From: Vampirovibrionales bacterium
GTDB taxonomy: Bacteria; Cyanobacteriota; Vampirovibrionia; Vampirovibrionales; Vampirovibrionaceae
Assembly (NCBI GenBank): GCA_029866025.1
Contig: JARXAD010000007.1
Span: 49,954-113,953 of the forward strand
Direction: 5' to 3'
DNA: 64,000 bases
Positions within the stretch are counted from its first letter, which is position 1. Every line of letters begins with the position of its first letter. The notes under the pieces are model-generated. The model was not told the origin of the DNA. It made no database searches and saw only the letters and a program-made list of their open reading frames with translations. This document shows positions 27,509 to 36,674 of this stretch, in pieces. The position numbers and the translations under genes are program-made.

Positions 27509-28273
27509 TTACCGGAAGAAGGTTTTGAACATAGCGTCTACAAACCAGCCGTGCAGGTTAGCGCCATTTAGTTCGCCATACTGCTGTTCATCTTGGTTAA
27601 TTAGCCTGTTGGCAAAGTTTTTTAAGCCCGGTACACTGTTGGTATTTTTATAGTCGGGATGCATGGGATTGCTTTGGGCGTTTACTAAGCTGCTACCATT
27701 AAACCAGCCGTCATCCAAGGGGGGTTGGCCGGGCAACATATCGTGGCCCCAGTTGGTAAAGGCAAACATTTCTTCGTTGTTAAGGCCTAACCAGTCGGCT
27801 TGCACCTGAAATCCTTCTACTGTGTTGTTATCCACATTGGGGCGGTTAAGGGCCTCCCATGATAAATCAGCTTTGCGAACTGGCGCTTGGCTTAGTTGAT
27901 CGTGATAACTTTGGCCCGTGGCGTACCATGCAGCATCGGCAAAAATTTGAGAAGCAGGGCTACCATTAAGCTCACCGTCGTCATTTATATCCCACTGGCC
28001 ATATTGCCATAGGGCCGTGCGTAAATAGTCTTTTTCTAACAGAGGTTTAATGACAGGATCATCGGGGTGATACAAAGCTTTTGCAACAATGTCACCATCA
28101 AAATGACTTTCGCCAAATTGATCCACGCCGCTGTATAAATCGTGGGCCGCTACACGCAGCAAGGCCGAAAGCTCTTTGGGCATTTGGCCAAAGCCTTGGG
28201 GAATCCAAGACGCAGCTTTACCGCTACCAAAAGCAGGGGGCATACCAGCAGGCATCATCGCACTCATACTCAA
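27509..28273 (-). CDS. Hypothetical protein with one EF-hand-like loop
   Basis: A 254-residue protein not recognised overall. The N-terminus is MSMSAMMPAGMPPAFGSGKA, with the recurrent PPxFG pattern. Around residue 95 the loop WDINDDGELNGS fits an EF-hand (D-x-N-D-D-G). The protein is Trp/Asn/Asp-rich and acidic, with no membrane segment or classical signal peptide. The next gene upstream (28414-29238) also has Asp-rich calcium-type loops. Confidence 0.6.
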   Translation of the reverse strand: MSMSAMMPAGMPPAFGSGKAASWIPQGFGQMPKELSALLRVAAHDLYSGVDQFGESHFDGDIVAKALYHPDDPVIKPLLEKDYLRTALWQYGQWDINDDGELNGSPASQIFADAAWYATGQSYHDQLSQAPVRKADLSWEALNRPNVDNNTVEGFQVQADWLGLNNEEMFAFTNWGHDMLPGQPPLDDGWFNGSSLVNAQSNPMHPDYKNTNSVPGLKNFANRLINQDEQQYGELNGANLHGWFVDAMFKTFFR

Positions 28274-28413
28274 TCTCTTTTCTCTGCTCAGGACTCTCTA
28301 AACCGGAGGCCACTCACGACCCGTCAATAATTACTGCTAAATAAATAAAAACATTTTATAAAGGTAAATTGACTTCTCTTCTCCTTTTTATACTATTTCG
28401 TTACATAAATCGC

Positions 28414-29238
28414 TTAGCCTTCGCCGCTAAAAGTGCTAGGGGTTGGTTTGGATACGGGCGGGGGAGGAACAATTTTTTTGACGCCCACTCGTTTTGTTTT
28501 TGGGTTATCAAACTTATTTATAACAGCTTTTCCCATTTCTTTCGGTGTAGCAAAACTATTGCCCTTTTGTTTGATAAATAAGTTTATGGGCTCTCCTTCT
28601 AAAGGAGGAAAAGGTACATCCACATCTTCATCATTCCCCACATTGTACCCATTGTTGGTAATAGCTATATTAATAAACCCCTCTCCATTTTGTTTAGATT
28701 CAGAATGGAACTGTTTTGGATCATTAACAACAATGACGTGCTTACCTAAATAATTCTCAGGAGAATAGCATAAAGCGTCGGTGCAATTACCACCGCCAAC
28801 AAATACAGTGGTTTTTTTGGATAACTTTTTTAAAGCGGCCATCCATTCAGTGGTTTTAGCTGCATCCTTGGCTTCTTTTTGGGTTGAGAAATTTTTTCCA
28901 AAAGAGCAATTCAAAAAATCAAAGGAGCCACCATATACACCTTCATCGATGCGCTTTATCATAGCTGCCGCATTTTGATCGAAATTGTAGTCCTTTGAGG
29001 TTTCTCTTGTTTGGATACCTACGATTTGAGCATCTACATCACCATCCTCATCCAAATCATAATTAAAGATACGTTCAAAATAACCATCCTTATCTAAGTC
29101 AATACATTCTGACGAAACACACCTCGCTTGTGCGCCCTTAGACTCCATCCCATCAACAGCACTAGCAATAACAGATAGGCCATGACCTGCTGCTCTACCA
29201 GGTAAACTAAAATTATCCAAAACGGCAATGCGAATCAT
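28414..29238 (-). CDS. Compact subtilisin-like (S8) peptidase with calcium-type loops
   Basis: A 274-residue protein without a signal peptide that carries the subtilase landmarks in order. They are Asp8 in IAVLDNF, His19 in AAGHGLSVIA, the strand FLNCSFG (cf. NMSLG), the oxyanion Asn151 in VFVGGGNC, and Ser228 in KGNSFATP (cf. GTSMATP). The Asp-to-His spacing is very short. Residues 47-70 contain two DxDxDG loops (DLDKDGYF, DLDEDGDVD), suggesting calcium binding. The tail is Pro-rich and ends in STFSGEG. The assignment rests on motifs alone. The gene is AT-rich compared with the suf genes beside it. Confidence 0.65.
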   Translation of the reverse strand: MIRIAVLDNFSLPGRAAGHGLSVIASAVDGMESKGAQARCVSSECIDLDKDGYFERIFNYDLDEDGDVDAQIVGIQTRETSKDYNFDQNAAAMIKRIDEGVYGGSFDFLNCSFGKNFSTQKEAKDAAKTTEWMAALKKLSKKTTVFVGGGNCTDALCYSPENYLGKHVIVVNDPKQFHSESKQNGEGFINIAITNNGYNVGNDEDVDVPFPPLEGEPINLFIKQKGNSFATPKEMGKAVINKFDNPKTKRVGVKKIVPPPPVSKPTPSTFSGEG

Positions 29239-29333
29239 AATAAGTATTTTCTAGATAATATACATATATTAATATAAAAAAACATTTTTTTAGTTTAAGA
29301 ACAGATTTTAACAATTTTGTTACATGAATAGTC

Positions 29334-30605
29334 TTATCTCAGTATTGTTAAGACGCGAGATAAACTGGCCTTAAACACGTCAATATCTTCGCGGGTGTTG
29401 TAGATGCCTACGCTTAAACGCGCCGTGGCACTCACCCCATAGCGGCGCATCACCGGTTGGGCGCAATGGTGCCCCGTACGTATGGCAATGCCGTCTTGGT
29501 CCAGCATAGTGCCAATATCCAAGGGATGAGCCCCATCAACGACAAAACTAATGAGGCTGGCCTTGTGTTTGGCTTGCCCAATAATGGTTAAACCCTCAAT
29601 GGTATTCAGTTGCTCTGTGGCATAAGCCAGCAAGTCCGCCTCGTGGGCAGCAATGGCGTCTAATCCAAGACTGGTCAAATACTCCAAGGCAGGAGCCAAG
29701 GCCACCACACTGGCTATGGCGGGGGTACCCGCCTCAAATTTAGCAGGCGGCTCGGCAAAGGTGGTGCCATTCACTGTATCCACCACAGCAATCATATCCC
29801 CGCCGCTTTGGTAAGGCATCATCGCCTCTTGCAAGGCACGCTTGGCATACAGAACGCCCACGCCGGTAGGGCCATATACTTTGTGGCCACTAAAGCAGTA
29901 AAAATCGCAGTCCAAGGCCTGAACATCCACCGCTAGGTGCGGCGCAGACTGTGCGCCATCCACCAACACCACGGCGCCCACAGCGTGAGCCTTGTCGATG
30001 AGTTCTTTAATGGGGTTAATAGTGCCCAAACTGTTGGCCAAATGCGTCACAGCCAATAGCTTTACGTTGTCTGACAGCAACGTATCCAGCGTGGTTAAAT
30101 CCAATTCGCCACTGTCCTTCAAGGGAATCACGCGCAATTCCGCGCCCGTGCGCTGGCACAGCAGTTGCCACGGTACCGTGTTGGCGTGGTGTTCCATTTC
30201 CGTAATTAAAACAGCGTCTCCTTTGCCAATAAAAGGCAGACCGTAGCTATGGGCTACTAGGTTAATGGCTTCTGTTGCACCGCTTACAAAAATAATGTCA
30301 TCCACGCTGGGAGCATTGATAAATTGGGCCACCGCGTTGCGAGTATGATTAAAGGCATCGGTAGCACCCATGCTAAGGGCATACACACCCCGGCGCACGG
30401 TGCCGTACTCTTTGCTGTAAAAGTTGGTAATACGGTCAATCACACAGTGGGGTTTGTGGGTGGTGGCCCCGTTATCCAGGTAAATCAGGGGCTTTCCGTA
30501 AACAAGCTCTTTTAAAATAGGAAAATCCGACCGAACAGAGGCCACAGGAAAGGCCTGTTGGGTTGGGTGAGAAGGGGAAGCCACAGTCACAGGGGGTTCT
30601 TTCAA
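29334..30605 (-). CDS. sufS: Cysteine desulfurase SufS
   Basis: A 423-residue PLP enzyme delivering sulfur from cysteine for Fe-S cluster assembly. It has YLDNGATTHKPHCVID, the PLP lysine in FSGHKVYGPTGVG and the reactive Cys in RTGHHCAQPVMRRYGV, the group II (SufS) arrangement. No sufE or sufU is adjacent. It is the last gene of the minus-strand suf operon, 25 bases after sufD. The first 20 residues are a Pro/Ser/Thr-rich extension. Confidence 0.96.
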   Translation of the reverse strand: MKEPPVTVASPSHPTQQAFPVASVRSDFPILKELVYGKPLIYLDNGATTHKPHCVIDRITNFYSKEYGTVRRGVYALSMGATDAFNHTRNAVAQFINAPSVDDIIFVSGATEAINLVAHSYGLPFIGKGDAVLITEMEHHANTVPWQLLCQRTGAELRVIPLKDSGELDLTTLDTLLSDNVKLLAVTHLANSLGTINPIKELIDKAHAVGAVVLVDGAQSAPHLAVDVQALDCDFYCFSGHKVYGPTGVGVLYAKRALQEAMMPYQSGGDMIAVVDTVNGTTFAEPPAKFEAGTPAIASVVALAPALEYLTSLGLDAIAAHEADLLAYATEQLNTIEGLTIIGQAKHKASLISFVVDGAHPLDIGTMLDQDGIAIRTGHHCAQPVMRRYGVSATARLSVGIYNTREDIDVFKASLSRVLTILR

Positions 30606-30630
30606 CGGTAAACGTAATTATCAACCTAAG

Positions 30631-32076
30631 TTAGCGATTGGCAGAGGTGAGTACCGGCTCGTGGGCGTGAGAATGGCACTGGGTACAATCCATTAAGCAG
30701 TTCTCCACCGGCGATTCACTTTGGCCCAAGGCGGCCAACACCCGCTGGGTCAGCATGGCTTTTACCTCAGGGTGGCGAATTTCATCCAGAGCCGCTTGGG
30801 CAAAGCCATAGGTCAACAAACAACGGCTCACGCTGTCGGGTAGGCCTCGGCTGAGAAGGTAAAACAGCTGATCGTCTGACAACTGCCCCACCGTCGCGCC
30901 ATGACTACACTGCACATCATCGGTATCAATGCGCAATTGGGGACGTGCCAAGGCCCGTGCATGACCAGACAGCAAGAGGTTATTGTTCAGCTGGTTGGCA
31001 GACGCGCCCGTGGCCATGGAGGCCACCACAATGGTGCCGTCAAAATCGTGCTTGGCTTGGTCATTCAAAATGGCTTTGACCCACTGATGGCTGGTGGTGT
31101 TGCCCACGACATGATTGACGACCGAATGGGTAAAAGCCTGAGCGGCTTGATGCTGAATCACCAGCCCTTGATGGTTAAATTCACTGCCTTCGGCGTTCAA
31201 GTGGGTGTCTAAGTTCAGGCGAGCCAAGCCTTGTCCCAAAGACAAAGTGGTAAGGGTGCAACGCGCGTGGGCTGAGAGCTGGGTAGCCACCGTTACTAGG
31301 CTAACGTGGCCTGTGGTTTGGCTGTCTTGAATCACCACCACATCCAGTTCGGCGTGGGATTCTACACTAAAGTTTAGATGAATGTTGCTCAAACTCAGGG
31401 GAGAAAATCCCATACTGGTGAGATCAACCACCAAGGTGGCTTTCGCGGACTCTTCCACCACCACGGTTCCGCGCATAGCGCACTGGCCTGCTTCTTCATT
31501 GCTCAGCGTCGACCAATCCCACACAGACGGCAAGCCGCCATTGGCTACCGACTCCTTGGGCACAACCCAGACAGGACCCGCCACATGGCCTTGCAACACG
31601 CCACAGGCATTCAGCAAACTAAAGGTGTCGTCGTTGTTGGCAAGGGCTTCGTGAGATAACCCCGCCAGTGACAGTGTTTCGGGCGATGATTTGGTTGCGC
31701 TTAATAAGGTGACACCATCAGGCAAAGGGCTGTTCATCACGCGGCCATTGAGTGCCACCACGGTAGGCCACTCTTTGGGCCACACACTGGTAAATTCAAT
31801 GGCATTGCTATGAAAATGGCTGGGCAGCAAATAGGGCAGTGATTGAGCCGCCAAGGCCGACAGATTCACGTACTTCCAGGCCTCTTGGCGACGCGACGGA
31901 AAGCCAACGCGATGGTAGGCCTCGGTGGCACTGGCCAACAGGGCATTCATAGTTTCCGAACCATCGTTACGACTCGTCCGAAGCATCCCTTCTTCAAAAG
32001 GGTTAAGAGCCACGGCAGTTTTTAGGCGTTGGCGGGTGTGTTCCACAGGGTTTAGGGCTTTCAATACAGCAGTCAC
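30631..32076 (-). CDS. sufD: Fe-S assembly scaffold protein SufD
   Basis: A 481-residue SufB paralogue of the SufBCD scaffold. It has the beta-helix core and the C-terminal block DVQCSHGATVGQLSDDQLFY followed by LLSRGLPDSVSRCLLTYGFA. The protein ends in an unusual Cys/His tail, ENCLMDCTQCHSHAHEP, that could bind metal. The MerR regulator of the same operon also ends in a Cys/His tail. There are 14 bases between sufC and sufD. Confidence 0.94.
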   Translation of the reverse strand: MTAVLKALNPVEHTRQRLKTAVALNPFEEGMLRTSRNDGSETMNALLASATEAYHRVGFPSRRQEAWKYVNLSALAAQSLPYLLPSHFHSNAIEFTSVWPKEWPTVVALNGRVMNSPLPDGVTLLSATKSSPETLSLAGLSHEALANNDDTFSLLNACGVLQGHVAGPVWVVPKESVANGGLPSVWDWSTLSNEEAGQCAMRGTVVVEESAKATLVVDLTSMGFSPLSLSNIHLNFSVESHAELDVVVIQDSQTTGHVSLVTVATQLSAHARCTLTTLSLGQGLARLNLDTHLNAEGSEFNHQGLVIQHQAAQAFTHSVVNHVVGNTTSHQWVKAILNDQAKHDFDGTIVVASMATGASANQLNNNLLLSGHARALARPQLRIDTDDVQCSHGATVGQLSDDQLFYLLSRGLPDSVSRCLLTYGFAQAALDEIRHPEVKAMLTQRVLAALGQSESPVENCLMDCTQCHSHAHEPVLTSANR

Positions 32077-32090
32077 AAAACAATCTCTTT

Positions 32091-32855
32091 TTATACGGCG
32101 CTTAACAGGCCAGCTTCTTCCAGTATCCAGTCGTAGCCTTGCTCTTCTAGTTTTAAAGCCAGTTCAGGCCCGCCGGTTTTAATAATGCGACCATGCGCCA
32201 GCACATGCACCACATCGGGCTTAATATAATCCAACAAGCGTTGGTAGTGGGTGATGACCAGCGCGGCTTTGTCGGGGGTCATAATGGTATTCACGCCGTC
32301 GGCCACAATGCGCAGGGCGTCAATGTCTAGGCCACTGTCGGTTTCATCCAAAATGGCCAAGGTGGGGTCTAGCAACGCCATCTGCAAAATTTCGTTGCGT
32401 TTTTTTTCGCCGCCGCTAAAGCCTTCGTTCACGGCTCTGTCCAAAAACTCGGTGTCCATTTGCACCACCGCGGCTTTGTCGCGCAGCAGGGCTTCAAAGG
32501 CCACGTCGTCCAGTTCGGGTTGATCGTTGGCTTTGCGGGTGGCGTTTACGGCCAATTTTAAAAAGGCGCGATTATTCACACCCGGCAATTCCACAGGATA
32601 TTGAAAGGCCAAAAATACGCCGGCGCGGGCGCGCTCGTCGGGTGACAGATCAAAGAGGTTTTTGCCCTGAAAGGTGACGGTGCCTTCCGTGACTTCATAC
32701 GCGGGGTGACCGGCCAGCACTTTGCTGAGGGTGCTTTTGCCGCTGCCGTTGGGCCCCATAATGGCGTGAATTTCACCGGGGTTGATGTCCAGCGACAACC
32801 CTTTGAGGATAGGCGTGCCATCAATGCTGGCGTGGAGGTTGGTAATGTGTAGCAT
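32091..32855 (-). CDS. sufC: Fe-S assembly ATPase SufC
   Basis: A 254-residue ABC-type ATPase driving the SufBCD scaffold. It shows Walker [13 protein letters not shown], signature [10 protein letters not shown], Walker [17 protein letters not shown] and the switch His in [11 protein letters not shown]. It is separated from sufB by about 1.3 kb holding four small ORFs. A copy of its first 22 codons is embedded in that insert (33499-33582). Confidence 0.97.
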   Translation of the reverse strand: MLHITNLHASIDGTPILKGLSLDINPGEIHAIMGPNGSGKSTLSKVLAGHPAYEVTEGTVTFQGKNLFDLSPDERARAGVFLAFQYPVELPGVNNRAFLKLAVNATRKANDQPELDDVAFEALLRDKAAVVQMDTEFLDRAVNEGFSGGEKKRNEILQMALLDPTLAILDETDSGLDIDALRIVADGVNTIMTPDKAALVITHYQRLLDYIKPDVVHVLAHGRIIKTGGPELALKLEEQGYDWILEEAGLLSAV

Positions 32856-32876
32856 GGAATTTTCCTAACTATAAAC

Positions 32877-33143
32877 TTAGTCTTTTTTGTCTTTTTTTAT
32901 GTCGTCAACAACAACGGCGAAGTCGGCTAATAGGGGATTCTCATTAACAAAATTTGCGAAGGCTTGTTCACCTTCTTGGAAGTCCCTTTTGTGCCTAAAG
33001 ATCAAGGTGTCGGGTGCGTCCACGACGGTTTCTATGGTGTGATTTGCACCTCCAATTGTCCTTAATGTATTTTCTCGTTTAACGCCGTTAACAACAACGG
33101 AGGCAAATAAGCTGCGGGGGGGGGTAGTAATATGCATCAACAT
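32877..33143 (-). CDS. Small hypothetical protein in the suf operon (1)
   Basis: An 88-residue protein ending in an acidic/basic tail (VVVDDIKKDKKD). The N-terminus has TTPPRSLFASVVVNG. The FASVVVNG part resembles FSAIVVKA and FAAIVTRN in two other small ORFs here. It starts 21 bases before sufC. No known family. Confidence 0.55.
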   Translation of the reverse strand: MLMHITTPPRSLFASVVVNGVKRENTLRTIGGANHTIETVVDAPDTLIFRHKRDFQEGEQAFANFVNENPLLADFAVVVDDIKKDKKD

Positions 33144-33155
33144 CTCCTTGGGTGG

Positions 33156-33494
33156 CTAAACAGAGTCTGGGACGTACACGGCAGTAGGAAAGGCAAATTT
33201 TACAAATATCCCTTGCTCCATGTATTGGGTTTGCTGGGGGATATTTTCTTCGCTATAGAAAGCACCACTTATATAATGGGCTAACTGATAGTCATTTGAC
33301 AGTAATTGATCCATACTGGGCGCTTTCCCATAGTGAGTGGTATCTTTCTGGTATTCAGTAAGCGCCTTTTGAGCAGAGGCCTTATCCACAGAAAAAAGCT
33401 CGAATCGCTCAGGATGTTTCTTCAAAAAATTTACCCACTTAGGGTCCTGCGCTTTAACCACTATGGCTGAAAACTGAGGGGAACTAACGTGCAT
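33156..33494 (-). CDS. Small hypothetical protein in the suf operon (2)
   Basis: A 112-residue product starting MHVSSPQFSAIVVKAQDPKW. ATG 33494 is preferred over an in-frame GTG at 33497. The SPQFSA start fits the recurrent N-terminal pattern. The rest is soluble and Tyr/Gln/Lys-rich, and is unrecognised. It begins immediately after the sufC/sufB fusion scar, in the position that the small ORF at 33933 occupies after the real sufB. Confidence 0.55.
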   Translation of the reverse strand: MHVSSPQFSAIVVKAQDPKWVNFLKKHPERFELFSVDKASAQKALTEYQKDTTHYGKAPSMDQLLSNDYQLAHYISGAFYSEENIPQQTQYMEQGIFVKFAFPTAVYVPDSV

Positions 33495-33498
33495 CACA

Positions 33499-33582
33499 TT
33501 ACCCCACCGTATTTTCTAGGGACAAACCCTTCAAAATAGGCGTGCCATCAACGCTGGCGTGGAGGTTGGTAATGTGTCGCAT
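33499..33582 (-). pseudogene. Fused remnant: sufC first 22 codons joined to the sufB last codons
   Basis: Reading minus from ATG 33582, the first 22 codons match sufC with few changes ([18 protein letters not shown]). They run in frame straight into ENTVG and a stop, exactly the sufB C-terminus. The sufB-derived part shares about 21 identical bases with the real sufB end. The fusion is an open 27-residue micro-ORF. The order (sufC start then sufB end) is what the junction of a tandem duplication of the sufB-sufC intergenic segment would leave. Confidence 0.85.
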
Positions 33583-33611
33583 ATTGAAAAAATCTTTCAT
33601 TAGAGAGTAAC

Positions 33612-33848
33612 TTACCAAAATTTCCATAAAGGTTTTTTACTACTGGTAAATTCACGTTTATCATTAGTCCCTACCGATATTAATTGCTTCCCCTCCCCCA
33701 TAGGTGTAATTGTTGTTCCAACAGGATCTTTCGGATCAGGTTTACCAATTTCTATAATAACCACTTGTTTTTTTCCTTTGTTCTCCACGCCAAATTGAGG
33801 GGGGTGACCCTTAGTAAACGACAGAGGAGAGATGGAAGGAATATTCAT
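33612..33848 (-). CDS. Small hypothetical protein in the suf operon (3)
   Basis: A 78-residue basic protein, start MNIPSISPLSFTKGHPPQFG. It shows PLSF and then PPQFG, the clearest example of the recurrent N-terminal pattern. The middle is beta-like with Lys and Pro (VVIIEIGKPDPKDPVG). No known family. Confidence 0.6.
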   Translation of the reverse strand: MNIPSISPLSFTKGHPPQFGVENKGKKQVVIIEIGKPDPKDPVGTTITPMGEGKQLISVGTNDKREFTSSKKPLWKFW

Positions 33849-33932
33849 AGCATTGGCTCCTAAACAACAAACATACTTACGTGGCGGCTGGAGATATAAA
33901 GCATTTTTAAAAGTCCTTCTATCAAATCTTTA

Positions 33933-34184
33933 TTATTTTCGCTTTAACTTGTTAGAATGAACAACACGCGTTTCTGAGGGAAGCTTGCCTTTCATTTCAA
34001 TAGCTTCGTAAACATCCAGATCATGATATGGTAACGCTGGACCTGGTCGTCTTTTCGGCTTAGGCTCATACACATAAGGAGATTCATCCGTACATCGTTG
34101 ATACCCTTTCTCGGCAAGCTCACTTTCCAAATCACGGTTTCGGTTTCGAGTCACAATCGCAGCAAAGGTTAAAGAGCGTATCAC
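33933..34184 (-). CDS. Small hypothetical protein in the suf operon (4)
   Basis: An 83-residue Arg/Lys/Glu-rich protein with a GTG start 5 bases after the sufB stop. The N-terminus IRSLTFAAIVTRNRN resembles that of the ORF at 33156. A Pro-rich patch (YEPKPKRRPGPALPYHD) follows. Function unknown. Confidence 0.55.
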   Translation of the reverse strand: MIRSLTFAAIVTRNRNRDLESELAEKGYQRCTDESPYVYEPKPKRRPGPALPYHDLDVYEAIEMKGKLPSETRVVHSNKLKRK

Positions 34185-34189
34185 TGAAA

Positions 34190-35752
34190 TTACCCCACCG
34201 TATTTTCTAACTTAATGCCCAACAGGCGGCGGCTTTCTTCGGCAAACTCGCCGGGCAATTCTTTAAACACGGCATCGCAAAAGCCGTTCACAATGATAGA
34301 GACGGCTTGCTCAGGAGCAATACCACGCGACGCACAGTAAAACAGCTGCTCTTCACTAATTTTGCTGGTGCTGGCTTCGTGCTCCACTTGGGCGGTGGGG
34401 TTGGCCACATCAATGTAGGGAAAGGTATTGGCAGCACAAGCGGTGCCTATCAGCATGCTATCGCACTGGGTATAGTTGCGAGCATTGTTGGCACTGGGCT
34501 TGACGGTAACAGCACCGCGATAGCTGTTGGTGGATTTTCCGGCACTGATGCCCTTGGAAATAATACGGCTGCGGGTGTTTTTACCAATGTGGATCATCTT
34601 GGTGCCTGTATCGGCTTGCTGGTAGCCGTTGGTGAGGGCAATGCTGTAAAATTCCCCCACACTGCCATCGCCTTGCAAAATACAGCTAGGGTATTTCCAC
34701 GTAATGGCGCTGCCCGTCTCTACTTGGGTCCAGCTAATTTTGCTATTGGCCCCAGCACACTTGCCGCGCTTGGTAACAAAGTTATAAATACCGCCTTGGC
34801 CGGTTTCTTTATCGCCAGCAAACCAATTTTGCACCGTGCTGTATTTAATGTCGGCGTTGTCTAGGGCAATTAGCTCTACCACAGCGGCATGCAACTGGCT
34901 TTTACTAAATTTTGGTGCGGTGCAGCCTTCCAAATAGCTCACTTGGCTGTTTTCACTACACACAATGAGGGTTCGCTCAAACTGTCCCGTATCTTCCGTG
35001 TTAATACGGAAATACGTACTCAACTCCATGGGGCATTTTGTGTTGGGGGGGATAAACACAAAGCTGCCGTCGGTAAACACGGCGGCATTGAGGGCAGCAA
35101 AGTAGTTGTCGCTAACAGGCACCACCGTACCCAAATACTGCTGAATCAATTCGGGATGCTCTTGCAGGGCCTCAGAAAAGGAGCAAAAAATAATGCCGTC
35201 TTTGGCCAAATCTTTTTTAAAGGTGGTGGCAATGCTCACGCTGTCAAACACGGCATCCACCGCCATTTTGACACCCGAAAGCTGTTTTTGCTCACTGAGG
35301 GGGATGCCCAGCTTTTCAAAGGTGCGCAGCAGCTCTGGGTCTACCTCATCCAGGCTGGCCTTCTTTTCCTGTTTTTTAGGCGCACTATAATAGCTAATGT
35401 CCTGAAAATCAATAACGGGATAATCCACATGGGCCCAATCGGGCTCTGGCATGGTTTTCCACAGGGCAAAGGCTTTTAAGCGATAATCCAGCATCCACGC
35501 CGGCTCATTTTTTTTGGCCGAAATGTGGCGAACCACGTCTTCGTTTAAGCCTTTTGCCAAGGTATCGCTGGCAATATCACTCACAAAGCCGTATTTGTAG
35601 TCTTGGGCGGCAAAGGCCGTCACGCTGGCTACATCTCTAGCCACGTCTTTCACGACGTCTTTCACCATACCCTCAGGAAGAGGCTTTGGCGTTAATTCGG
35701 GTTGTGGTGTTGGGGTCACAAGAGAAGGACTCATAAGCGCAGACATAATCAC
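34190..35752 (-). CDS. sufB: Fe-S assembly scaffold protein SufB
   Basis: A 520-residue main scaffold subunit on which the Fe-S cluster is built with SufC and SufD. It has [65 protein letters not shown] and [17 protein letters not shown]. About 50 N-terminal residues are a Pro/Val/Ala-rich extension. It is the second gene of the operon, 124 bases after merR. Confidence 0.96.
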   Translation of the reverse strand: MIMSALMSPSLVTPTPQPELTPKPLPEGMVKDVVKDVARDVASVTAFAAQDYKYGFVSDIASDTLAKGLNEDVVRHISAKKNEPAWMLDYRLKAFALWKTMPEPDWAHVDYPVIDFQDISYYSAPKKQEKKASLDEVDPELLRTFEKLGIPLSEQKQLSGVKMAVDAVFDSVSIATTFKKDLAKDGIIFCSFSEALQEHPELIQQYLGTVVPVSDNYFAALNAAVFTDGSFVFIPPNTKCPMELSTYFRINTEDTGQFERTLIVCSENSQVSYLEGCTAPKFSKSQLHAAVVELIALDNADIKYSTVQNWFAGDKETGQGGIYNFVTKRGKCAGANSKISWTQVETGSAITWKYPSCILQGDGSVGEFYSIALTNGYQQADTGTKMIHIGKNTRSRIISKGISAGKSTNSYRGAVTVKPSANNARNYTQCDSMLIGTACAANTFPYIDVANPTAQVEHEASTSKISEEQLFYCASRGIAPEQAVSIIVNGFCDAVFKELPGEFAEESRRLLGIKLENTVG

Positions 35753-35876
35753 AAAAGGTACTTATACAGACATGGGGTACAGACACTAGTTACAGACACG
35801 GGGGAAACGGTGAGTGGCTTGGTATGGTTTTAGTAATAAAAACGCTGAAAAATTCAAAGTGCTTTAAACGTCTGGG

Positions 35877-36413
35877 TTAGGCCTCGTGAAGGTGGTGGTG
35901 CTCACACAGGGGATCGCACGCAGCCAACTGGCTTTTGGATTGGCAGGGGCCACACAGGGCTTCCACCGCGGTTAAGCGGGTCTCCACTTCGGCCTGAATG
36001 CTGGTGAGTAGGGCTATTTTTTCTGTCAGGCGGTCGCTTTGACGAAGCAAGCTTTCGTAGGTGGCTTTCCAGCGGTCGTAACGACTTGGCTGGGTGGTGT
36101 TTTCTTCGGCTTTAGGCGTAATTTGAGCGGGCTCTAAAGGCACCAACATGGCCTGAATGTCGGTGAGCGAGAAGCCACAAGCCTGAAGGGACACAATCAC
36201 CTGAATGCGCTTGACGGCATGGGTATCGTACAGACGGGATTGCCCTGATTGACGCTGGGAAGCCGTAATCAAGCCCAGTTCTTCGTAATAGCGAAGGGTA
36301 CGCGAGGTAACACCATAGGCATTGGCCACATCACCAATCAGCATCAGGGTGTTTGAGGGTGCTGAGGTAGAAACCGCTTTAAGAGCTGTTTTTTTGGGCT
36401 TGGATACAGACAT
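35877..36413 (-). CDS. MerR-family regulator with Cys/His-rich tail, candidate suf regulator
   Basis: A 178-residue regulator. The N-terminal helix-turn-helix (LMLIGDVANAYGVTSRTLRY, then YEELGLI) is of MerR type. A dimerisation helix is followed by CGPCQSKSQLAACDPLCEHH and LHEA, giving four Cys spaced C-x2-C-x8-C-x3-C plus several His. That suggests sensing through bound metal or an Fe-S cluster, as in SoxR, although the spacing differs from SoxR. ATG 36413 has AGG upstream; ATG 36434 has none. It is first in the suf operon and lies next to long palindromes. Cyanobacterial suf operons are usually under SufR, which belongs to a different family. Confidence 0.85.
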   Translation of the reverse strand: MSVSKPKKTALKAVSTSAPSNTLMLIGDVANAYGVTSRTLRYYEELGLITASQRQSGQSRLYDTHAVKRIQVIVSLQACGFSLTDIQAMLVPLEPAQITPKAEENTTQPSRYDRWKATYESLLRQSDRLTEKIALLTSIQAEVETRLTAVEALCGPCQSKSQLAACDPLCEHHHLHEA

Positions 36414-36458
36414 AAGGAGCGACCTGCTAAGCATTATTTATACTATTTAGTGTTGCAC

Positions 36459-36482
36459 AAGGTTGACGTTAACGTCAACCTT
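36459..36482. promoter_or_regulatory. Perfect 24-bp palindrome (box 1) upstream of merR-suf
   Basis: Half-site AAGGTTGACGTT is followed immediately by its exact reverse complement. It lies 46 bases before the merR start. TTGACGTTAACGTCAA-like boxes are known operators for MerR-family regulators such as LiuR, so the merR product is the likely ligand. Confidence 0.8.
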
Positions 36483-36496
36483 CCATCGCATTAACC

Positions 36497-36511
36497 TTGA
36501 CGTTCACGTAA
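36497..36511. promoter_or_regulatory. Degenerate copy of the palindrome (box 2)
   Basis: TTGACGTTCACGTAA matches the core of the flanking palindromes apart from a shortened centre and altered right arm. It lies midway between boxes 1 and 3. Confidence 0.5.
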
Positions 36512-36533
36512 CCTTCACTTAGAACCGTTGTCG

Positions 36534-36561
36534 CCAAGGTTGACGTTAACGTCAACCTTGG
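36534..36561. promoter_or_regulatory. Perfect 28-bp palindrome (box 3) upstream of bolA
   Basis: Half-site CCAAGGTTGACGTT is followed by its exact reverse complement. The inner 24 bases are identical to box 1. It lies about 113 bases before bolA, so the same regulator probably controls both directions. Confidence 0.8.
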
Positions 36562-36674
36562 ATGCGCTGATTTTGCCCAACCTTTCGGCTATCGTAAACA
36601 AGGTTAACGACCTCTTGATGTCCTCTTTTTGTGTTCTCTTTTTAATTCTCTTTTTATTTTTAAGGATGCCCCCC

